Assembly: GCA_035647435.1 (NCBI GenBank)
Contig: DASRNM010000149.1
Coordinates: 1-11,081 of the forward strand
From: JAAZFZ01 sp035647435
GTDB lineage: Bacteria; Bacillota; Clostridia; Oscillospirales; Acutalibacteraceae
Reading direction: 5' to 3'
DNA: 11,081 nt
Shown here: positions 5,141-11,081 of the stretch, piece after piece
How positions within the stretch are numbered: position 1 is the first letter of the stretch
How the letters are laid out: each line of letters starts with the position of its first letter
Notes under the pieces: model-generated
Seen by the model: the letters and a program-made list of their open reading frames with translations, nothing else
What the model was told of the DNA's origin: nothing
Databases searched by the model: none
Made by a program: the position numbers and the translations under genes

Positions 5141-6982
5141 TTATTGTTCATCTTCAGGCACATCAGTGTAATCAGCCTGCTGATAGTTTTCTCCGTCTCC
5201 TGCGTCTGCAGCCTCTGCAGCATCGCCTTGTGCCGCTGCTGCCTCCTCCTGTGCAGCCTTATAGAGTTTTTCGGAAACCTCGTAGAACTTTTGCGTCAAT
5301 TCCTCTTGACGAGATTTTATAAGGTTGATATCCTCGCCCTTGAGTGCTTCTTTAAGGGATTCGATTTTTTCGTTCAGCTCTGACTTTTCTTCATCGGAGA
5401 ACTTGTCGCCCTCTTCAGCGACTAGCTTTTCACTCTGATAAACCATCTGGTCGGCAGCATTTCTTGCGTCAACCTCTTCGCGGTGCTCCTTATCCTCCTG
5501 TGCATACTGCTCAGCTTCCTGAACCGCCTTTTCAATGTCTTCTTTACTCATGTTGGTTGTAGAGGTGATTGAAATCGACTGCTCTTTATTTGTTCCCAAA
5601 TCCTTTGCGGAAACATGAACGATGCCGTTGGCATCTATATCGAATGTGACCTCAATCTGCGGAATGCCTCTGCGTGCTGGCAAAATACCATCAAGATGGA
5701 AAACACCAAGTGTTTTATTATCTTTTGCAAACTCACGCTCTCCTTGAAGAACATGAACTTCAACAGAGGGCTGATTGTCTGCGGCAGTTGAGAATATTTG
5801 ACTCTTCTTTACTGGGATTGTTGTGTTTCTTTCAATGATTTTGGTGTTAATACCACCCATTGTTTCAATACCCAATGAAAGTGGGGTAACATCAAGGAGC
5901 AGCAAACCTTTAACATCTCCGCCAAGAACGCCGCCTTGAATTGAAGCGCCGATTGCCACGCACTCGTCAGGATTTATGCCTTTGAAGGGGTCTTTGCCCA
6001 TGTATTTTTTAACAGCGTCTTGAACTGCAGGGATACGGCTTGAACCGCCTACCATTAGCACTTTGTCAATTTCCGTAACCTTTAACCCACTATCCGAAAC
6101 AGCCTGACGAACAGGACCCATTGATTTTTCAACAAGGTCGGAGGTCAACTCATTGAACTTTGCTCTTGTTAGAGTAGTTTCAAGGTGCCTCGGGCCGGAT
6201 GCGTCTGCGGTAATGAAGGGAAGGCTGACTGTGGAGGTTGTCACGCCTGAAAGCTCAATCTTTGCTTTTTCTGCAGCTTCCTTCAAGCGTTGCATTGCCA
6301 TTTTGTCGCCACGAAGGTCAATTCCATTTTCTTTCTTGAACTCATCTGCAAGCCAATTAATAACTCTCTGGTCAAAGTCATCGCCACCGAGTTTATTGTT
6401 GCCTGCTGTTGAAAGAACTTCTTGAACCCCGTCGCCCATTTCAATTACAGAAACATCAAATGTTCCACCGCCAAGGTCATAAACCATAACCTTTTGGTCT
6501 TCCTCTTTATCTATACCATAGGCAAGGGCCGCCGCTGTCGGCTCGTTTATAATTCTTTTTACTTCAAGACCCGCAATTCTTCCTGCGTCCTTTGTTGCCT
6601 GACGCTGTGAGTCTGTAAAATATGCAGGAACGGTTATAACCGCCTGTGTAACCTTTTCGCCAAGGTATGCCTCTGCGTCCGCCTTGAGCTTTTGAAGAAT
6701 CATTGCTGAGATCTCCTGGGGGGTAAATTTTTTGCTATCAATTGTAACCTTATATTCAGAACCCATCTGCCTCTTTATGGAAGCAACGGTGCGCTCGGGG
6801 TTCGTTATTGCCTGCCTCTTTGCAACCTGACCAACCATTCTCTCGCCCGTTTTGCCGAATGCAACAATCGACGGTGTAGTTCTTGCTCCCTCAGCGTTTG
6901 TGATAACAATAGGCTCTCCACCTTCTATAACCGCAATACATGAGTTCGTTGTGCCTAAATCAATACCAATTACTTTTGCCAT
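5141..6982 (-). CDS. dnaK: Molecular chaperone DnaK (Hsp70)
   Basis: ATP-driven chaperone that binds exposed hydrophobic peptides, working with DnaJ and GrpE in the cytoplasm. The 613-residue product has the nucleotide-binding domain with IDLGTTNS (7-14), YDLGGGTFDVSV (168-179) and MVGGSSRIPAV (310-320). The linker LLLLDVTPLSLG (360-371) leads into the beta substrate domain (372-480), followed by the helical lid (480-580) and an Ala/Asp/Gln-rich tail. The stretch around residues 74-85 lacks the roughly 24-residue insertion of proteobacterial DnaK, a Gram-positive trait. ATG at 6982 has AGGAGG 7 bases upstream. It follows grpE by 63 bases in the HrcA-controlled operon. A long hairpin lies just downstream. 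No key residue appears altered. Confidence 0.99.
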   Translation of the reverse strand: MAKVIGIDLGTTNSCIAVIEGGEPIVITNAEGARTTPSIVAFGKTGERMVGQVAKRQAITNPERTVASIKRQMGSEYKVTIDSKKFTPQEISAMILQKLKADAEAYLGEKVTQAVITVPAYFTDSQRQATKDAGRIAGLEVKRIINEPTAAALAYGIDKEEDQKVMVYDLGGGTFDVSVIEMGDGVQEVLSTAGNNKLGGDDFDQRVINWLADEFKKENGIDLRGDKMAMQRLKEAAEKAKIELSGVTTSTVSLPFITADASGPRHLETTLTRAKFNELTSDLVEKSMGPVRQAVSDSGLKVTEIDKVLMVGGSSRIPAVQDAVKKYMGKDPFKGINPDECVAIGASIQGGVLGGDVKGLLLLDVTPLSLGIETMGGINTKIIERNTTIPVKKSQIFSTAADNQPSVEVHVLQGEREFAKDNKTLGVFHLDGILPARRGIPQIEVTFDIDANGIVHVSAKDLGTNKEQSISITSTTNMSKEDIEKAVQEAEQYAQEDKEHREEVDARNAADQMVYQSEKLVAEEGDKFSDEEKSELNEKIESLKEALKGEDINLIKSRQEELTQKFYEVSEKLYKAAQEEAAAAQGDAAEAADAGDGENYQQADYTDVPEDEQ

Positions 6983-7045
6983 ATTATTTCCTCCTAAAAT
7001 TAATCTTTATAAATTGAATCTTTATTATATAAAATAGTCTTTCGA

Positions 7046-7636
7046 CTAATTAGCAACCTTTACAACAGCAAAGCGAATAATCTTTTCTCCGAGCTTATAT
7101 CCTTTAGCAAAAACCTCACATACTGTGCTTTCTTTAAAGGATTTGTCTTCAGTGTGCATAACTGCGCTGTGCATATTAGGGTCAAAAGTGTCGCCGACCT
7201 GCCCAAAGGAATCGACTCCCATTTTTTTAAGGATTTCCATAAGCTGCTCAAAAATCATTTCGATGCCCTTTTTGTATTCTTCAAAACCCTTCTCACTGTT
7301 TTCCGCAGCTCTTTCAAAATTATCAATAACCGGTAAAATTTCATTAATAATTGAAACCTTTGAACAACTATATATTTCTTCTTTTTCTCGTGCCGTACGT
7401 TTGCGGAAATTGTCATATTCCGCCGCAAGCCTTAAAAGCTTCTCATTTTTATCATTGAGCTCACCTTTAAGCTGCTCATTTTCACCAATCAACTTTTTAC
7501 TGTTTCCCTTAACAGATTTAAAGTTTTTAACGTTGTTTTGATCGCTTTCCTCTTGCGTGTCTTGAGTCTCCTCAGAGATTTTTGTCTCATTTAATGTTTC
7601 GGGGGCCGCCGCTTCGTCCCTGTTTTTCTTAGCCAT
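7046..7636 (-). CDS. grpE: Nucleotide exchange factor GrpE
   Basis: Homodimeric factor that releases ADP from DnaK and so resets the chaperone cycle. The 196-residue product has a charged, low-complexity N-terminal tail (1-45), a long coiled-coil helix (about 48-90, including LLRLAAEYDNFRKRTAREKEE) and the C-terminal beta domain with GDTFDPNMHSAVM (148-160) and GYKLGEKIIRFAVVKV (179-194). ATG at 7636 has GGAGGT 6 bases upstream. It begins 28 bases after hrcA. Two usually conserved positions differ: the motif usually read as hRPAxV is RFAVV here (F189 for Pro), and S157 stands where Glu is common after the motif His. Neither seems likely to abolish function. Confidence 0.97.
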   Translation of the reverse strand: MAKKNRDEAAAPETLNETKISEETQDTQEESDQNNVKNFKSVKGNSKKLIGENEQLKGELNDKNEKLLRLAAEYDNFRKRTAREKEEIYSCSKVSIINEILPVIDNFERAAENSEKGFEEYKKGIEMIFEQLMEILKKMGVDSFGQVGDTFDPNMHSAVMHTEDKSFKESTVCEVFAKGYKLGEKIIRFAVVKVAN

Positions 7637-7664
7637 TTTATGACCTCCGTTTTAAGATTATATA

Positions 7665-8690
7665 TTATTCCTCTAAAGCCTGTGTCAAGATTTCGCCCAC
7701 CAATTCCGTCAAATATTTAACACTCGGTATCAGTGCGGCATAATCAAGCCTTGTCGGGCCGATGAGGCCTATCGCTCCTCCATCGTACCCCTTAATACTG
7801 TACCGTGCGACAATCAGGCTTGAGTTCTTCAGCTGTCTATATTCGTTCTCTGAACCTATTTTTATATCTAATCCTGGTTTAGTCGAGCTTAATAGCCTTG
7901 ACAAATGCCCGTCGCCCTTCAAAAACTCCATAAGCTCCAGTGCGTTCTCTCCAAGCTCCCTGTAATTAAATAAATTCGACTGCCCTTCAAGCATGACATC
8001 TGCTTGAGACGCCGCACCCGCCAAGTCAGCAACCCCTGCAAGCAACGGGAGGAGAGTCAAAAACTCTGCGGATACATTTGCAGCAATAGTTTGTAAAAAT
8101 GCTATGCTCACATCATCAACTCTTCTTCCAACCAAGGCAGAGGAAACTATATTATAAAAAGCCTCACACACCGAAGGAGTTAAATCGCCGTCGGCTCTGC
8201 AAACCTCACTTTTAAGTATACCCGTTGATGTAAGCAAAACTATCATTGCCGTTCTTGTGCCCACTGGTATCATTTCAATTCTTTTTATAACAACACCTTC
8301 ACACGCAGGTGTTGTTGAAACCGCAGCACAGTTGGTAATTGCAGCTAATGCCTCGCTCGCCTGCTCGAGCACCCTTGACGGCTCGTGAGAGTTCTTTGGG
8401 AGGCACTGTTCAATCCTTTGCCTTTGTGCCTCGTCAAGGCCTTTAGTGCCCATTAAATGGTCAATATAATACCTGTAACCCTTATGAGAAGGAACTCTGC
8501 CTGCAGAAGGATGCGGTTGTTCAAGATAACCTCGCTCAACAAGCTCCGCCATTTCGTTGCGAACGGTCGCCGATGATAAAGACATCTCAAGAACATCAAG
8601 CAAACTCTTTGAACCGACAGGTTCACCCGTCTTTACATGCTGTTCAATTATAGCGGCAAGAATTATTCGCCGCCTTTGTGTTAAATCCAT
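7665..8690 (-). CDS. hrcA: Heat-inducible transcriptional repressor HrcA
   Basis: Repressor of class I heat-shock genes; it binds the CIRCE element and in other Firmicutes its activity is maintained by the GroE chaperonin, so misfolded protein load relieves repression. The 341-residue product starts with a winged-helix DNA-binding domain (about 1-75), shown by LSSATVRNEMAELVERGYLE (38-57) and HPSAGRVPSHKGYRYYID (60-77). A long GAF-like dimerisation domain follows, ending in GGAIGLIGPTRLDYAALIPS. I chose ATG at 8690: AGGTGG lies 8 bases upstream, and the GTG codons at 8702 and 8699 overlap that ribosome site. It is first in the operon and a perfect CIRCE stands 22 bases upstream of the start, so HrcA represses its own operon. 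Confidence 0.98.
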   Translation of the reverse strand: MDLTQRRRIILAAIIEQHVKTGEPVGSKSLLDVLEMSLSSATVRNEMAELVERGYLEQPHPSAGRVPSHKGYRYYIDHLMGTKGLDEAQRQRIEQCLPKNSHEPSRVLEQASEALAAITNCAAVSTTPACEGVVIKRIEMIPVGTRTAMIVLLTSTGILKSEVCRADGDLTPSVCEAFYNIVSSALVGRRVDDVSIAFLQTIAANVSAEFLTLLPLLAGVADLAGAASQADVMLEGQSNLFNYRELGENALELMEFLKGDGHLSRLLSSTKPGLDIKIGSENEYRQLKNSSLIVARYSIKGYDGGAIGLIGPTRLDYAALIPSVKYLTELVGEILTQALEE

Positions 8691-8712
8691 GCCACTCACC
8701 ACCTACATCTCA

Positions 8713-8739
8713 TTAGCACTCTTGATGCCTGAGTGCTAA
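8713..8739. promoter_or_regulatory. CIRCE operator (HrcA binding site)
   Basis: TTAGCACTC (8713-8721), nine bases, then GAGTGCTAA (8731-8739): an exact match to the known consensus in both arms and spacing. It lies just downstream of the predicted transcription start, so it is also transcribed into the hrcA leader and can form a 9-bp stem in the RNA. Confidence 0.98.
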
Positions 8740-8750
8740 CTCTGCTAATT

Positions 8751-8779
8751 ATGATACATTTGATGTTGTAATTTGTCAA
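8751..8779 (-). promoter_or_regulatory. Sigma-A promoter of the hrcA-grpE-dnaK operon
   Basis: Minus-strand TTGACA (8779-8774) and TATCAT (8756-8751) are separated by exactly 17 bases. The predicted start near 8744 places CIRCE at about +5 to +31, the classical arrangement for HrcA repression. The -35 box is a perfect match and the -10 matches five of six bases. Confidence 0.88.
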
Positions 8780-8842
8780 TATAATAATTGTAAACTCTTT
8801 GTTAACATAGTAAAAACTGTAAAATACATGTCAATTATATGC

Positions 8843-8878
8843 AAAAACCGGCTTGTTATCAAAAATGATAACAAGCCG
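8843..8878 (-). terminator. Rho-independent terminator of the EF-G-like gene
   Basis: A 12-bp perfect stem pairs CGGCTTGTTATC (8849-8860) with its complement (8867-8878) around a 6-base loop. On the minus strand it is followed by five T residues (plus-strand 8843-8847). It begins 23 bases after the stop codon of the EF-G-like gene and separates that gene from the heat-shock operon. Confidence 0.92.
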
Positions 8879-8901
8879 TGTAAGATGATTCTGAATATTA
8901 T

Positions 8902-10956
8902 TTATTCTTCAGTCTCTGCATTTGCATCTTCGATAACCTTCTGAGCAACATTTGCAGGTGCATCCTCATACCTTGCAAATTCAAGTGAGAAATACCCTCT
9001 GCCAGCAGATACGGAACGAAGAACAGTTGAGAAATCACCCATCTCCGCCATTGGAACCTCTGCCTCTATCTTTTGCATCTTAGGCTCATCTGCGGCACCC
9101 ATTCCAAGAACTCTGCCTCGTCTTTTTGTGATATCGCCCATGATATCGCCAAGGTTATCGTCCGGCATATATGCTTCTAAAGTGCCGATTGGTTCAAGTA
9201 TTGTCGGCTGCGCCTTAGGGATACCGTTTTTGAAAGCGATTGAAGCGGCGGTTTTAAATGCCATTTCAGATGAATCAACAGGGTGATAAGAACCGAAGTA
9301 CAGTGTGGCTTTAAGGCCAACCATCGGGTAGCCTGCAATTACTCCCTTTGCTACACTTTCACGCAAGCCCTTTTCAACTGCTGGGAAATACTGCTTAGGT
9401 ACGGAGCCACCTACGACTTCTTCACAGAACTCCAAATCCTCGCTATCGCTCGGCTCAAAACGGATGTAAACATCGCCAAACTGACCGTGGCCACCTGACT
9501 GTTTCTTATGACGGCCCTGAACCTCGACCTTTTTACGGATAGTTTCTCTGTACGCTACCTTAGGAATTTCAAGGTCAATCTCAACACCGAACTTTGATTT
9601 AAGCTTTGATGCGATAACGTCGAGATGTTGCTCACCCAAACCAGAAAGAACTTGTTCTCTGGTTTCTGGGTTCGATTCAAATTTTATTGTGGGGTCTTCC
9701 TCAGCAAGCCTTAATAGGCCTGCAACTATTTTGTCTTCCTCACCCTTTTTGCGTGACTTAACTGCCATTGAGAGGCAAGGTGCCGGGAATTTAACGCCTT
9801 CAAGCTCAATAACATTTTTGGGGTCACACAATGTGTCGCCCGTGTTTATACCCGAAAGCTTTGTAACAACCCCGATGTCGCCTGCAGGGATGTATTTCGC
9901 TTCTTCTTGTTTTGAACCCTTAACAAAAACCATTTTGCCCATGCGCTCACTTTCGCCTGTTCTTGCATTGAATGCGGGCACATCGGAGGTGATTTTTCCG
10001 GAAATTACTTTAAAATATGACATTCTGCCAACAAATGGGTCAGCAACAGTTTTGAAACAGATAGCTGCAAGGGGACCGTTTTCGTCGCATGGAATCTCCT
10101 TGTCGCCAACTTTTTCGCCTGCATGGTTAGATGCCTTGGGCGAAGCATAAACAAGCTCGTCAAGAAGTATATCCACTGCATCGGCGTTGTAGCCCGAGCA
10201 AGCATAAACAGGGATTATTGAGCCTTCGTTTATGCCCATATTGAGACCTTTAATAGCTTCTTCACGGGTAAATTCTTCACCTTCAAAGAATTTTTCCATA
10301 AGGTCATCGTCAACGGAGGCTATCGCCTCTTGTAAAATTGAATTCATTTCATCTATCTGTGCGGATGACGGCATCTCGATTTCTTTTGCGATGCCTTCGT
10401 TATATTCAAATGCCTTCTGTGAAGCAAGGTTAACATAAGCCTTAACCTCGTCGCCCTCCATCAATGGCACAATAACAGGACAAACGACGCTACCAAGCTC
10501 TTCTTTTATTGCATCAAAGGTTTTATAGAAGTCTGTGTGTTCGGCATCACAACGGGTTACCGCAAACATTTTTGCAATTCCCCTATCGTTAGCAGCTTTA
10601 ACAGCTTTTTCAGCGCCGACATCAAAACCGGAGCCCGCCGCTACTACGATAAGTACACTTTCCGCCGCCCGAATACCCTCACTGAGACCGCCGGCAAAGT
10701 CAAAAAGACCGGGAGTGTCAATAATGTTGACCTTCGCGCCTTTCCATTCAAGTGCTGCAACTGCGGTTGAAACCGAAGTCTTGCGTCTTTTTTCTTCGGC
10801 ATCAAAGTCAAGTATCGTGTTTCCGTCTGTAACTCTACCCAATCTTTCGGTTGCTTTTGCAATATAGAGCATCGCTTCCGCGAGAGTTGTTTTTCCTCTG
10901 CCACCGTGACCGGCAATAGCGATGTTTCTAATGTTTTCAGCGTTATAGGCTTTCAA
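8902..10956 (-). CDS. EF-G-like translational GTPase (EF-G2 / EF-G paralogue type)
   Basis: Homologous over its whole 684 residues to elongation factor G, the GTPase that drives tRNA-mRNA translocation on the ribosome. The P-loop is GHGGRGKT (16-23), as in EF-G paralogues rather than the AHIDAGKTT of canonical EF-G. Domain II begins near 295 (KTVADPFVGRMSYFKVISG), domain III near 395, domain IV near 466 (with GGHGQFGDV and the tip histidine H558 in SYHPVDSSEMAFK) and domain V near 583 (PTILEPIGTLEAYMPDDNLG). The G domain is altered: DTPGLFDF (80-87) has Leu where canonical EF-G has the catalytic His, and G4 reads TRCD (134-137) in place of NKxD. TTG at 10956 is the start, with AGGAGG 7 bases upstream and no ATG nearby. 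It has its own promoter and terminator. It is most likely a paralogue, with the main fusA elsewhere in the genome; whether it hydrolyses GTP is open. Confidence 0.93.
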   Translation of the reverse strand: MKAYNAENIRNIAIAGHGGRGKTTLAEAMLYIAKATERLGRVTDGNTILDFDAEEKRRKTSVSTAVAALEWKGAKVNIIDTPGLFDFAGGLSEGIRAAESVLIVVAAGSGFDVGAEKAVKAANDRGIAKMFAVTRCDAEHTDFYKTFDAIKEELGSVVCPVIVPLMEGDEVKAYVNLASQKAFEYNEGIAKEIEMPSSAQIDEMNSILQEAIASVDDDLMEKFFEGEEFTREEAIKGLNMGINEGSIIPVYACSGYNADAVDILLDELVYASPKASNHAGEKVGDKEIPCDENGPLAAICFKTVADPFVGRMSYFKVISGKITSDVPAFNARTGESERMGKMVFVKGSKQEEAKYIPAGDIGVVTKLSGINTGDTLCDPKNVIELEGVKFPAPCLSMAVKSRKKGEEDKIVAGLLRLAEEDPTIKFESNPETREQVLSGLGEQHLDVIASKLKSKFGVEIDLEIPKVAYRETIRKKVEVQGRHKKQSGGHGQFGDVYIRFEPSDSEDLEFCEEVVGGSVPKQYFPAVEKGLRESVAKGVIAGYPMVGLKATLYFGSYHPVDSSEMAFKTAASIAFKNGIPKAQPTILEPIGTLEAYMPDDNLGDIMGDITKRRGRVLGMGAADEPKMQKIEAEVPMAEMGDFSTVLRSVSAGRGYFSLEFARYEDAPANVAQKVIEDANAETEE

Positions 10957-10983
10957 AATGTTTCCTCCTTGTTAATACCGCAT

Positions 10984-11000
10984 TTTAAAACGGTTTTAAA
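10984..11000. repeat. Inverted repeat in the leader of the EF-G-like gene
   Basis: TTTAAAAC-G-GTTTTAAA is a 17-base near-palindrome with 8-base arms around one central base. It lies about 20 to 37 bases after the predicted transcription start and 15 bases before the ribosome site. This is a reasonable place for a repressor site, although short AT-rich palindromes also arise by chance. No known operator was recognised. Confidence 0.4.
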
Positions 11001-11027
11001 GTATATTTTATTTTAGCACTGTCAAAA

Positions 11028-11056
11028 ATTATATCACATAGCAAAAGCATTTTCAA
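11028..11056 (-). promoter_or_regulatory. Sigma-A promoter of the EF-G-like gene
   Basis: Minus-strand TTGAAA (11056-11051), a 17-base spacer and TATAAT (11033-11028) preceded by TGA give a near-consensus promoter with an extended -10. The predicted start near 11021 leaves a leader of about 65 bases to the TTG start at 10956. Confidence 0.85.
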
Positions 11057-11081
11057 TAAAATTTTTGATGATAATTTAAAA

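Noticed and set aside
7024..7029. TATAAT on the minus strand between grpE and dnaK
   Set aside because: No acceptable -35 at 16 to 18 bases and no extended -10; it lies in an AT-rich leader, so an internal dnaK promoter is not supported.
7035..7048. Small hairpin TAGTC-GAAA-GACTA overlapping the grpE stop codon, followed by T-rich sequence on the minus strand
   Set aside because: Only five base pairs and a broken T run; too weak to call a terminator between grpE and dnaK, although it could be a minor processing site.
11013..11021. TTAGCACTG resembles a CIRCE half-site near the EF-G-like promoter
   Set aside because: The second arm at the right spacing (ATATCACAT) matches GAGTGCTAA at only two of nine bases, so this is not an HrcA operator.
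11020..11025. TTGACA on the minus strand, downstream of the main EF-G-like promoter
   Set aside because: The nearest plausible -10 (TATACT) is only 14 bases away, too close for a standard second promoter.

Overview
The window looks like a chromosomal core segment of a low- to mid-GC Firmicute, most likely a clostridial (possibly Oscillospirales-like) gut-type bacterium. The reasons are the hrcA-grpE-dnaK-dnaJ gene order with a perfect CIRCE operator, a DnaK lacking the Gram-negative ATPase-domain insertion, strong AGGAGG-type ribosome binding sites, TTG and GTG starts, and extended -10 promoters. The genus cannot be fixed from sequence alone. All nine genes lie on the minus strand, so transcription runs from high to low coordinates. 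No RNA genes, insertion sequences, CRISPR arrays or phage genes are visible, and no gene-free stretch exceeds 300 bases.

Reading in the direction of transcription: (1) positions 11056-8843 hold a self-contained unit, with a near-consensus promoter, an inverted repeat in the leader, a gene for an EF-G-like translational GTPase (TTG start) and a strong terminator. (2) Positions 8779-5141 hold the heat-shock operon: a consensus promoter, a perfect CIRCE, hrcA, grpE and dnaK. A long RNA hairpin (5070-5117) follows dnaK. (3) dnaJ (4938-3778, TTG start) has its own extended -10 promoter, which lies inside a 7-bp inverted repeat. A plsY-like acyltransferase gene, a HAD phosphatase gene and a licD-family gene follow closely, probably on one transcript. 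(4) ftsZ (1334-75) has its own promoter and a terminator at the window edge. It is next to none of the usual division genes within view.

How the genes work together: HrcA represses the chaperone operon through CIRCE. GrpE, DnaK and DnaJ form the Hsp70 folding machine. The PlsY-like protein and the LicD-like protein point to membrane-lipid or envelope-polymer synthesis. FtsZ builds the division ring. The EF-G-like protein presumably acts on the ribosome.

Most of the window is ordinary housekeeping DNA and I see no new defence or mobile system. The points most worth a second look are the altered GTPase motifs of the EF-G-like protein, the intercistronic hairpin and private promoter that may uncouple dnaJ from dnaK, the divergent PlsY active-site motifs, the shortened fourth zinc motif in DnaJ, the atypical FtsZ tail, and an AT-rich licD gene inside a higher-GC neighbourhood.
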